Source: Acanthaster planci
Lineage: Eukaryota; Echinodermata; Asteroidea; Valvatida; Acanthasteridae
Direction of reading: 5' to 3'
DNA length: 64,000 bases
Assembly (NCBI RefSeq): GCF_001949145.1
Contig: NW_019091392.1
Span: forward strand, 1,502,526 to 1,566,525
Part shown: positions 26,801 to 38,700 of the stretch, one piece after another
Layout of the letters: every line of letters starts with the position of its first letter
How positions within the stretch are numbered: position 1 is the stretch's first letter
Notes under the pieces: generated by a model
The model's database searches: none
What the model was told of the DNA's origin: nothing
What the model saw: the letters and a program-made list of their open reading frames with translations, nothing else
Made by a program: the position numbers and the translations under genes

Positions 26801-28566
26801 CTTCTGGACTCTGGTTACGGATGTTTTTGCAGGTTATATCCATCATTTCTTTTCTTGAAGTGATGGTAATGTGAACACTGACTTAAGAGAAGACATGCAG
26901 AAAATTACGGGTCACCAGTTATCTTCAAACTGCTGCCGTGAATCAGCGTCCAGGTTTTCCCAGCATTCTAAGACAAATTTAGGTTTTTTGTCTAGAGTTT
27001 CATTTTTGTGGATCGATTTTTTTTTCTGTTCCGTTGCTCTTGATTTATGCCTGTTAAGAATCAAAAGTCTTCTGCTTCATTTGCATGTAGCAGAATCTTT
27101 AGGAAAAGCTACATCTAATTGTTAATGACGGACTATCCACTCCATCTTCAATGAAAGCCCTGGTCTCTTAAACCAGTGTTATAGCAAGAGGGTGTTTTGT
27201 TGACAGACGTGTGACACAGAAGCCAAATCTAACGATCCGCTTGACTGATTCAGTGGGATATGTCAATCATCTTTAATCCGATCAATAACAGCCTCTCCAG
27301 CTTCCATTTCTCCCTGTGGATATGATACGTTGAGGGCCAGCAAAGTGGGTTGGATGAGCCGTGAAAGTGACTCTCCCCTTGACAAATTACGAAACGCAAT
27401 GACTAAGCACAAACAAGAACCAAAACCCCAAATAGGAAAACAATATAATAACAAGAACTGTGAAAAGGCCTGTACCTGTTCGTCCAAGATATATACATGT
27501 ATACGGTATGATTTTTTTGTTTAATTATTGACTGAGTTGAATGACTTTGGTTATAGTATTTTCACAGGAATAATCAGATGTAAAAGTTAATTGTCTATGT
27601 ACAAGAGTGACAGCCATTACTAAAGCGAGGTGGCGTTTATTTTATGTTACATTTTTTGTTTCACATAACTGAGCTTAAAGTTTCCTTTTAGATAATGTGC
27701 ACATTTTTTACATGACTGAATGTTTCGTTCTCAGACCGTGCCCGTTATGGTAATTATTATAATTTACACTGGAGAAAACAACGGGACATTGAAAACAACA
27801 GGAAGGCCCATTTCCTTTGTATAAAATACAGATGACAAATTGAGAGAATACAGACGCACGTGACTAAGATACACACAATCTAACAAATGGTTATTGCAGA
27901 GGAAAACCTATTGGTCTGATAGCTTGCGGCGTCCGAGCACAATTTCTTCCCGAGTTAATTAAAGAACAGAAAGATTCTGAAGGTGAGGCACATGAAAGGA
28001 TGGATACATCCAGTCGGCATGAACCCAATTAGTACTATTTGTTTAAAAATCACAAGGTTCGCAGGTCTTCCGCGTTGTTAGTTTTTTAATTGTTCCAGCC
28101 AGCTTCCGATCGTAGATGAGCCGAAAATGACGGTTCGGCTTGCGAGCGAAGATCGGGATAACGGACAATGCGGACAGCTAAGTTGGTTGACATTTCGCCT
28201 AAATGATCAGGCTGGATCGATCCGTCGTAATTTCCCCAGCTCACGGGTGGAACGGAGTGCAAAGAGTTTGTGTCAACATTTGCTGATACATGATGACAGC
28301 CATCACAAAATTTGAAACTGGTTAAAAGTCTGAAATAAAGACTTGGAGCGGGGGGGGGAGTCCAGACCTAAATGTTCAGATGGGGGTGCAATATTGTTAT
28401 TTGTTGGACCCCAAATACTTAGGAATTTCTTCATGTAACCTTGTGTGGCCTTTCTTAGGGTGAGGCCAGATGTTTCGGATTTTTACATGCTTCTAGATGG
28501 AAGGTAAATGAAAAAATCGTCTCTCTCATTATATTGCCAAAACATAATACTCTTCTTGGGGAGTAT
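23843..28566. other. Gene-free interval
   Basis: AT-rich sequence with no supported exon. It includes an 11-G run at 25992-26002 and a 19-bp tandem duplication at 26379-26416. The frame at 24730-25086 shows no domain or bias and is not called. Confidence 0.5.
26379..26416. repeat. 19-bp perfect tandem duplication
   Basis: TTTCTGGTGTGCAACTGAG appears twice in direct succession. Confidence 0.85.
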
Positions 28567-28683
28567 ACAAATACAGCCTGGTTTATTTCGGGAAAATGGT
28601 GGAAAAATAATGGGAATTAGGTCACCTACACCTCGGAAACAGTAATTCCGAAATTTTCCCGAAATAAACCAGGCTCTATTTGT
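28567..28683. mobile_element. Foldback (MITE-like) element, 117 bp, with near-perfect 30-bp arms
   Basis: The left end (ACAAATACAGCCTGGTTTAT, then TTCGGGAAAAT) and the reverse complement of the right end are identical over about 31 bp except one base (C/G at position 8). The central 55 bp is unrelated and non-coding. The near identity of the arms suggests either recent insertion or selection on the hairpin. No clear target-site duplication. Confidence 0.65.
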
Positions 28684-31600
28684 TTTACTACACCTCATAA
28701 ATATTCAATTAAATGTTAAATTCTGCAGGTTCCGACTGAGAAACCTCTTCATAATCCACCTTCTTGTCTTAACAGTATATTCTTCCAGGAGCCTCACTGC
28801 CCTGTCAGTAACTGCCTTTGTACATTTTGCATCTTTATTCAGCACAATAAGTTCAATTTGATGTTTAGATGAAGAGGGAAATCTTACGTTACTTGTACTC
28901 ACATGCGTTGTTGTTGTTTTTCAGCTGCTAAATTTCCATATAATGATAGTCGAGTGCACATGTGCGTAGAAAGGGGCTTCAATAGTCTGGTGCTGACATA
29001 CGTTTTGGGTCTTTAGTGTAATAGTCGTTAGGATACAACTCCAGACTGGTTCCGCAAAGATTACATGACACAGACTACATATCTACGCAGCAGGTTCTAG
29101 AGGTGTTTTTTTTCTTTTTGTGCTGCCAGAAAATACTACCGCAAGGCAGCGAGGTGAATACTCACCAGTATGAAGTCACCTGGTCGCATATCATTTCTAC
29201 TTCCAAGACGCGAGGTGGAATTGGCCAATGACGCGCTCCGTGATTTTACAAATGCACAAGTTTGCTCCAAGAACACTAACGATGTAGTTTATACTACACA
29301 TAATGGAAGGGACCATACTAAGAAACGACGATCTCGTGCACACAGGAAAAATTACCAGTTTAAAATTTTTTTACACAGCAATAGAAATTCCACTTAAATT
29401 AAAAACTAATAGATTTAATGGGATTTTTTTAACAAAAATCTCAGAACAAAAGTCAGAAAACCTGAGGGAAAATGAAAATTGACGTTGCACCCTTGTACAT
29501 TTTCAATGGCCCGCACACTTCTTGCCGCCAAGGCCATTTGTGCGCATGCGTGCATAATTATGAATTTATTAGTGAAGAGGTCTATCGTCTTTTTATTTTC
29601 TTTGGCGAGGTAGTTGGAGTTGGTATTGTTGCGTAGTTTGTACGCTTGACGGGAGTTGTTACTGCCTCTTGAGTTGCTGGAGGGACTGGAATTGGGGTCA
29701 ACTTTAGATGACTTTTGTCGGTCGGTCCCAAGCGTTAACGTTTCGATTTGGAATATTTCGGTGAAAGTTCTCCGTGTTGCTCTTCTGAATCGGTGGCATC
29801 GAGTTTTCCCTCTTTTCTGGAAAGGGTGGATTTGTTGTGAACCTGGAGAGTTGCCAGACAGGATTTGTGGACTTCTGCACATCGGATTAAACGAAAGAAA
29901 AGTGTCCTTTCGCTTGTTAATACAGCAGGGACACTTTTACATAAACCTACGTGTTCTCTCGATGTTTCCAGCATCATTCCCATACTCAAGTAATCTGGAT
30001 ATGGAATGTGAACAAAATGAACACAGAGAGGCTACTACATAACGTGTTTACTGTGGAACCACAGAACCAAACGGCTGAACACTAACTTCTGAAGAATTGC
30101 AACGATGTTGCTTGAAAATGTCAAGAAACCAAGTAAGTTTTGATGGTGTAAAAATGATGAATTTTCCTACAGTTCTGGTGTCATTCACAATCAAAGCAAT
30201 GAAAGGAATGTGTTTTGCTTTGTTCTGTTTGTTTGTTTGTTTGTTGGGTTGTCTGTTTGTTTGTTTTCGGTTTTGGTTTTGAGCTTTGCAGTTTGTTTGG
30301 GGATGTTTCGTTTGATTTGTTTTTGTTTGGTCTGCTTTTATGAATATTCATGTTTGATATAATTCTTTTGTTCGTTCGTTGATTTGGTCGTTTTTGTTTG
30401 GTTTGGCTTTTTCTTTGGGGCTGGGTTGCAATGCAGTTCACCAAATAATTATGCGAATGAAAAGGCAATAGCAATTGAGTAAAACAACATTTATGTTTCA
30501 TTTTCTGATCACTTAGGCCAGCTCATCAGCGTGCCATACATATTTCCATACGGTCCATGTCCACGGTGTGCGACTTGGCTAAAGCTGACGGGACATCTTA
30601 AGATTGAAGCGATGCATCATGAGTCACCTACACTCCGTTTCAAAAGATAATCTTTTGCCTGTTGTTTGTTTCTTTTCTGATTTTGTTGTTGTGGGGGGGA
30701 ATTGGCAGACATCAAAGTACATTTAGATCTGTGAAAAGTAAGCACCACTGTCTACTCCAGGGAGTAATCCACGGGCCAGCCTATACACTTGGCTACGTGT
30801 AACCATTTGCAGGGCTACTATGTCAAGAGAACCGTCTACGGAATTTCGGTTTATTGTCAGGTTTTCTCTTCAAGACAAAATAAAAGAAAATTCCGATCTT
30901 ACTTTTTGTATCAAGCGGAAATGTTTTATTACGAGCTGCAAAGCCAAATTCTTTTATATAATATTTATGTAAACATGTAAACAAGGATCATTTCAGCACT
31001 TTGTACTCCTTATTAATATCACTGAATCTGGTTTGTCTACTATCTGCATATGATTGTCAAGTGCAATACTCGATCGTATGTAGGTGCGCTCAGAGCTCCA
31101 TGCATACTAATAGTTATACCACAGAAAACGAAGGCCTGTACACTGCACATTGCATCGGAGGAAATTCTTGCATGTATAAGGTTTACTGCATGTCAGGTCA
31201 GAACACAGTGCTTTCACCGTATCAATGCTAATTTCATTGACCATGTATACTGTTCACATTAAGCCAGAATGACAGTAAATTCAAGTTTGATATTTTTCCT
31301 TTCAAAAGCCACGGTATACAGTGAAACATGGAGTGATAGGGACTCAAGGTACCAATCAAGGTTGCATAGACAGTGTTCACGGGTCCGAATCTGCAGTACC
31401 GTAATAATATACTCCTCTCACCCTCTGCAAATCTGTTTGGGTGGGGGATGCAAACATAATCCTTTGGAATGAATCCCTGTGATTAAAGACAAAAAAGATA
31501 TCTGGCATGACAACAATGACTCATTTTGATGCCTCTCTGCTTGTATCAACCGACAACCGTCTGAACCTCGGACAAATAATCCAAAAATAATATTTAAAAA

Positions 31601-32152
31601 TGTGTACCTTTTATATATAATTTAATATACATGCTCTGTACATTTCAGCAATATACAATATGAGAAGGCTATTTACAATTGGGATGCATTCTTATTTATC
31701 GAATGCCAAGAAAGAGATAATCATCACAGTAAAAGTACTTTGTCGAACATAAATGCACAAATAAATAAATGACAGCAAAACGCAGGACTACAGTTTACTT
31801 CAGGCTTAACATTCGCACGTCTCGTACAACTACCATACCCCCCGAAGACTTTGTGGTGAAGTGTAAAGACCTAGTTGGTTGGTTGTTTTGTCGTGTTTGC
31901 ATATTTCACCATTCTAAAATAATAATGTTCCAGAAAACTATTTCAGAGAATGTTAAATGGTAGCCCAGCAATGATTTTTACCTTCGGTTTTCCTTTTTTT
32001 TAAAGTAATCAAAATGAATATAAGTGATACTTTTTTGGGGAACATTTCGTATGGACGGAAGTTGACTTTTTTTACACAACTCCCAACTCTCTTTGGACAA
32101 AATCCGGGGTATATCCGCGTCTGCATGCAGAACTAGCACAATAGTATTTGTC
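28684..32152. other. Gene-free interval with GTTT-type simple repeat
   Basis: No supported exon. A (GTTT)n-like stretch lies at about 30222-30310. The overlapping frames at 29415-29882 and 29656-30042 on opposite strands show no recognisable protein. The interval ends in the likely 3' flank of goosecoid. Confidence 0.5.
30222..30310. repeat. (GTTT)n-like simple repeat
   Basis: Repeated GTTT units with interruptions (TTGGGTTGTC, TTTTCGGTTT). The frames crossing it encode only low-complexity peptide. Confidence 0.8.
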
Positions 32153-32158
32153 TTTAAT
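32153..32158 (-). terminator. Candidate poly(A) signal of goosecoid (ATTAAA)
   Basis: TTTAAT on the plus strand reads ATTAAA on the gene's strand, about 205 bases after the stop. It is a common variant hexamer; other A/T-rich candidates lie further on, so this is only the nearest plausible site. Confidence 0.25.
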
Positions 32159-32362
32159 ATCATCTTTAACATAGCTGGTGCTATGGTGAAATTAAAAATG
32201 TGCTCAGCGCGCGCGTGACATAATACACCGAAAATTGCTTGTAGCTTCATATAAAGTAAACAAGAAATTGCAATTATGAATTTACCGTTATGCAAATTAC
32301 GGTGGTACTTCGCCTGAAGAACATGCATCAGAGAAACAGGCCCAGAATTGCCACATTTAGCC

Positions 32363-32749
32363 TTATTTTGGTTTCACCTTGTCAGCATTTTGGAGTTGCA
32401 CTGTGGGCAGGGCGTACATGGTGGTAGCGTCGAGCTCACGTCCGATCCCACCGAATGGCAAGAAGGCCCCCGTGGACATCTCCCCGCCTCTGACAGACGG
32501 CTTGAGCGGAGGCGAAGAGCCCGGGGCGTCATTATTGTTGTTCCGTTCGTCATCGGAGAGGCCTTCCTCGTCAAATCCAGGGGCCGAGTTCTCTTCGCTC
32601 TCGTCGGTGGTTTTCTTCAGCCGTCCACCAGTGGCATCATCACCGACCGCGGTCAGCCTACTAGCGGCATTAGCGGCGGCACGTTTTGCCACTTCTTGCT
32701 GTTCGCGTTTCTGTTTGCGCCATTTTGCCCTCCTGTTCTTGAACCATAC
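32363..32749 (-). CDS. gsc: goosecoid exon 3 (recognition helix and acidic tail)
   Basis: 387 bp; acceptor atttgttgcag|GTATGG at 32750/32749, ending at a stop. It starts [18 protein letters not shown], the DNA-recognition helix, followed by an Ala-rich and then acidic C-terminal tail ending [13 protein letters not shown]. Confidence 0.95.
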   Translation of the reverse strand, partial: VWFKNRRAKWRKQKREQQEVAKRAAANAASRLTAVGDDATGGRLKKTTDESEENSAPGFDEEGLSDDERNNNNDAPGSSPPLKPSVRGGEMSTGAFLPFGGIGRELDATTMYALPTVQLQNADKVKPK

Positions 32750-35700
32750 CTGCAACAAATATAGAAAGGAAATGACACAACGTTAAATTGAAGCAATTTA
32801 CAAAGCAATTTTAAGGGCGGATCCGGAACCAAATTTTCGGGAGGCCTATTTTTGAGGAGGGGTGGGTGCAAAAATTGAAATTTTTATTGCCTTAACGAGG
32901 AGTATCTCAGATATTGTAACTTTGTTCACACATGATGGTCAAATTCAAATTTATTCCCTCGATTGTTTCCTGCAAATCATTTCAATGCTAATCCCGCAGC
33001 CCGAAAGAAGACTGCAGTTAACCATGCGTCGAATGCCTATATTCTTTCAACCGTTTCCGGTGAATGTAAACTTCATCCTTTCAGACAGACGTTCAACCGT
33101 CTCCGGTGAATATCAACTTCATCCTTTCCTTTGACGTTGTATTTTTTCCACTAATAACAGAAGATTTGCTAAGAAGTTGGGCTAATTGTTCTCTCATCTT
33201 TTCCCCCAATGCTCCAGGTCATTGTCAAATGTCATAGGAAAAACATTTGTGTCCGTATATCCAAACGCCACATGAGCTTTAGTTTTTATACGGAGTTTGT
33301 TTTTTTTTAATTATGAGTCTCGAATCTTTATAATAGTTTGTTTCTTGATAATTTTGAAATACTATATTCATGGAGTAATTTATACTTTTAGGGGCTGCAT
33401 ATATTTAGGGGTTTCGATCTTTGTACGTTCACGACCTCATCAATAGTAAAGATGTCAACAACAAATCCGGACTTTGCAGTAGGCTGGCTGTGAAGCGCTG
33501 TGAAGACCTTCATGTGCAGCGCGCCATCTTCTTTGAACAGGCCAAAGACCTCGCAGTCTTCACAAGCACGGTTTACCAGAAAACAAGGAGATATCTGTCA
33601 GGGAATCGGCTTACGAGCGGAAAGCTGCTATTCTGTCTGAAATCGGCAAAATAAAGATTTACATGGACATAAACCGGATAAGGAACAATGGCTCCACAAG
33701 CCAAAGATGTTCGGGTGAATCTCCCTGTCGTCCGTTACCGAGCAAGCAGCCGGCGGGCACGCCGGAATTACGGGATAATAACCCCGCTATACATATCTCA
33801 TATTCTTCTGCTTCAGACACAACTCGTTGCGTCGTGGGCTTTTTTTTTAAGGAAAAGATGGAAAGCCCCAATCCGATTCCGTTTTAAAACCAAAAGCTTC
33901 TTTAAGAGAAGCCAAAAATTCGTTGAAACATGAAATATTGAGGTTTTTGCCGTCTTCGAGTGCTTAATAGACAACACACAAGCACTCCAAATTGAGTGAT
34001 TCTAAAAAGTTGGGGGATGCTCAAAGCTTCTGTTGTTACGTTTCATTTGGTATTTCCAGGACAAAAAAGATGTTTTTGTTCCAGATGCGTGAATCCTAAC
34101 AAAGCGTGCCGATTACGCAAATTTGTCGAATGCAGCTTTGAAAGCTAAATCCTCGGGTGCAACAGTCCGGTAACAAAACCCGACAGGCTCAACAAAACGC
34201 CGGTACACAAACGACTCGGTACAGTTACAACGGCGGGTACGAACGGTGAAAATAACAACCACGAGACACAAACAGCCCCTAGCCTTGGATACCACTTGTA
34301 AATACCGGGCCCCCCTTTGAATCCGAACAGCTTTGGCCACAAGGCTATTTAAGCTTAATTTGATTTCTGAAACCGCGCTTCGCCTCAATCCCTTAATATT
34401 TTAAATCAAGTCCAGTGATCATGATCCCCGCTAGAGGGCTCGGGGCCGTTGTCAAGCCGTGCCGGGCTCGATGTTGTCGACCCAGGGAAACCCTTTCGGG
34501 CCCGCAAAAGGCGGAAAACTAGTCGAACCATCAAGGGGATCATTAATAAGTATTCACCGCCGAAGAGACACAAAGGACACCACGGACAATCAAGATGGTC
34601 TAACGAGGGGATATTGTATTAGATCGTTGGGAACTTCTCACAGGATGACTGAAACATCTACATGACCACAGAATGACCAATATGAACTGCAACCATTATG
34701 GTATCATATTGTTTTCGCAATTGAATGTTTTTTGTGTCCAATTACTGAGTTATTATTGTGCCACCAACTGAGAGATGAAGCGATCTTTGATTTAACCTCT
34801 GTAAAACGTTCGTCAAAAGTGTCTACTGTTAGGGTGGGGACGGTGGGACTGGGTCATTCTTCGAAAGTTTTAAGAGGAAATATTGCCAAATCTTTCCTTC
34901 AGTCATTGTTATTACTTTTTCTGATGTTATGGCTGATTACAAAATTATAGCTAGTTCCGAATTTGCCACGGATGCTGTAAGTTCAAACTTTCAGATTTAA
35001 TATTATGTTTGATGCCAACTTATGCGGTACAGCCAGCCTGGATGGGTTGGTGGGTGGGTGGGTGGGTGGGTGGGTGGTTTTGTGGGTGGTGCTGGTTGTT
35101 CATGAATTTCTTCAAGTCTTACAACCTGGCATCTCACCTCAACTCTCTCCTCCTTGAGATCCACCTTCATGGCGAGCTCCTCCCGCAGCATGACGTCAGG
35201 GTAATGTGTCTTCTCGAAGGTGGCTTCCAACTGCTCCAGTTGCTCTTCCGTGAAGATGGTGCGGTGGCGTCGCTTCCGCTTCTGATTGCGGGCAATCAGG
35301 TCGAGATGTGGGTAGCCGGGGAAGGGAGCGTAGGCTGAGGGATGACATCAAGAATAGGGGGGAGAGAGAGAGAAGAACAGCATTAAACTTGGCTTCAACC
35401 TCCTGTTTTCTGGCTTCAGTCTTCATTTCAGTGCTAATTTGAAGAGAGGAGTTGGCATAGGCGTCGAAGGGTAGGAGACTTGTTTTGTATAGCGATCGAC
35501 GCTCATGACATGTCTGTGCCGGTATGAAAGCGACGTTTCAACCATCTCACCTAAAACCTTCTGCGCTGGCGCAGAAAACCCAATGACCCCAAGTCCATCC
35601 CTGAGGATGAAAAAAAAATGTAAATCCGAAAGAGAGATTGCATTTACCATGAATGTCAACCAGGTCAATTTATGTTGACGGAGAGTGCCCGATGGGTTCA

Positions 35701-38700
35701 AAAGCTATGGGGCTCGCTGGGTTTGATCTACAGAGTTTACGGGGAGGATTTTTTTCCTTGAGCAGCTCTAGAAATGAAGAAAAGTGCAAAAAGGATATTT
35801 CGCACACTTACGGAAATGTTTCTCACCTCTTAAGATTCAAAAACAGGTTTTTCATTAAAACTGATTTTTCATATCCTTGCGGTGATTTATGCTCATGCTA
35901 ACTCTAAATGACGGGGTGAAAGCGTTCCTCGTAAGTTTTTTTCCAATACATGTACTACTCTCTCGGCTGGGAACTGTGGGTGTTTGTCAGTCCATATGAC
36001 ACCAACGTCAGGACTTACGTTTGACTTAGGAGTCTCGCAAAACTACTTTTAAGAGGCCGCTTTTGACACAATTTATCAAAGGTTTGTCTTATCGAGGTAA
36101 AAACTTGTGTTGTTCTTCGATGTCCTCTAAACAAAATTCCCCCATTTCTGTGCTGCACCCCAAATGGACTGCTTTCTTGTTTTGTTTTCTATTAGTTTAA
36201 AATTTAGGTTAAAGGCTTAATTCGGGTGAGGTATGGACACTTATGTTGTTGTTTCTAATCAATCTTTCTGTATTTTTAAATGTGTGGCAATCTAGCCTTT
36301 TCTTTCAAATGAACGGTAGTAAGTGGCATTGGTGCAAATTTGTGCCTGAAATTGGGGGTGGGGCATGAGGATTTGTGGGGGTGAATGACCCGCCCGGCAA
36401 TGGAAATTTAAAGGGACAGGGTTGGCACCATATAACATTATATAGGGGGGAGTTTAAGACGTGCATTTATAATATGTAATATACTTATGCAGAAAATTAG
36501 AATGGCATATTGATGGCTTTTTAAAATTGTTGTCCTTATTTGAGTGATATAGTGGGGTATAACCCCATCCCCTCGGGATTTACGCCCATGATTAGTGGGC
36601 TATTATCATCTAAACTTCTAAAATAGTTCCTATATCGGTCAGCACGTTTTAAGTGATGTAAAAGTGTGCTGTGAGGCAAGCAAAATATTAATCACTAATT
36701 ATGCTTGAATGTGCTAACTTTATTAGATTCTGATGGGTTATATTGAAAGCGAACTGGTTTAGACAAAATAGCATAGCATTGCTTTGGATAAAAATTACAA
36801 GAAAGTCTGCACTTTCACAATTGATGTCACGATTGTCATGGCTATTCCAGGTTCTGTTGATATAAATGGACCGATACACATTTACGTGAATAATAATTGG
36901 TCTCTGTGATAGCAGAAATATCAAACGTTAAATAAATATTCCAAAATGCCTCTTATGTAGCATCTCCTAAACTGAGTTGACGATTTCATTCCTTGTAAAC
37001 TGTAAACAAAAGTTGGTCATTTTTCAAAATGATCACGTAAGCTTAGTCAAACATTTTTGCTAACTTTTGCGTTTTTAAGTAGCCTGATGGTCAAATAGAC
37101 CAATAGCTTTCGTCAAATTTCAGGGTGTACTGGCTAAACATAATCGACAGTAAAAGAGTGTTATATTACAAGAGTTCCAGTGTCATTTTCTGTTAGTTTT
37201 GATAAACCACTATGTTTGGTTATCTGCTATATCAAAACACATTTTCGAAAACCGGCAACCAGTTTGTACTAGGTAGTGCTTTTCAACGATACTTTGTCGA
37301 TCTAAGATGACTATTAAGTTTGTCAACATAACTTGCCCCAAGAAACGTTGATGCATTCGCATTGACAGCACAATTCGGTTTCGAAAGACTCGAAACTATG
37401 CTGGAATCTTTCTCTGACAAAAACCCTGCTGAATTCCAGCGTCTATAATTCGTGTCAGTACTTCCGTACTTTGACCTCCGCAATAAATTCGCAGATTTTC
37501 CCGGGACTGTCTTTTTTCGAATCCTAACATGCACGTATAAAAATAAGGTTTGGTGCACGACCCAGATTATGATTTGAGAATAGAATAGTGACCACAGGTA
37601 TTTCTGATGATGGATATACGTCAGGGAGATGTTAATATTAATTGTTGATATATTGTCCTGCCCAATGTGTATTGTAACACCGTATACTCAGTGTTTCCCC
37701 GAGAGCTTGTGAAAACAAAAAACAAGCGTAGTCGGTTGGGACTCGAACCCACGAATTCCTGACCACAGGGAGTTTGTATAATTTTTTTGAAAGGCTGTCC
37801 AACTGAGAAATTGGTTTCTTTTTCGGATGCTCTGAAGATTTCGTTTATGTTTTACGAATAGCGCATTTAACCGCATTACGGAGAACACTTATAAAAACTG
37901 CACATTTTTAATACCTGGTGTTGAAGTTTAAGCGACAAAAGCCTTCCATGCTGGAGCAGAAAAACAAATAATGGTTCGTGCTAATGGGATTCATCTAGGT
38001 GCCTGAAATTAGCAGAAACACGTCATTCTAAAAAGACTAATTGTCATCCTGACAAGACGGACTTTATGGTCAAGAGCACAGGTCAAATTGGCTCACTTCA
38101 TATCAGTTTGTCAGCGCGACAAGTGGTTGTTTTCTGTGGACTCCTTAGAGCATAAATATCGCTTGACTTAGAAGGGAAGGTATAAAATTCATGTATTAAA
38201 ATTCGAAACCATCAAGTTCGAGTGTTTTTCTCCAGGCCTGTTAACTCTCATTCCCGAAACCTCCGCTTTCAATATGATTTCACGTACACCCTAGGGGTTA
38301 GGTTAAGGACACATATACGTACAAATAATCTATAGTTTGCCAGTCAGAACAGAAATTAATTAAACCAACACAAGAAGAACTTTTTATTTCTGAACATTGG
38401 TTTTTTTCGCATGGCTGAATTTCCCTGAAGAGATGGTCATAAAGTTGTTTATGGCATTTTGGGCACATTCACAACGAAAACGTCATTCTTTTGTCCTGGT
38501 TAATCGATATTTCAAGTTGTAAATTTGGCTTGATTTCGCACATAATATTTTGGTCTTCTTTGGACAGTTTGTTGTTTTTTTCTTCAAGTAACTGTTGTAG
38601 AAATATCAAAATGTATAACAGCAAGGGGAATAAGAGAGGAGTTGACTAGGAAAGCGTCGCTGAGGTCGATAAACAACAACAGATAAAGGCTTGTTTACTG

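Larger units (their letters stand above)
32750..35137 (-). other. gsc: goosecoid intron 2
   Basis: A 2.4-kb GT-AG intron splitting the homeodomain. It holds the (GGGT)n tract at its 5' edge, a 46-bp tandem duplication at 33046-33137, and a fragment (GGGCGGATCCGGAACC near 32815) like a hAT-type transposon end. A GC-richer patch lies at about 33670-33800 and 34110-34520; its frames look non-coding. Confidence 0.8.

Noticed and set aside
29415-30042. Overlapping frames of 155 and 128 codons on opposite strands
   Set aside because: Neither shows domain motifs or coding bias; mutual overlap suggests chance.
32348-32764. Plus-strand frames opposite goosecoid exon 3
   Set aside because: Antisense shadows of the homeodomain exon.
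37738-37809. Functional tRNA gene
   Set aside because: B box is perfect, but the acceptor strands do not pair and the anticodon arm is wrong in length.
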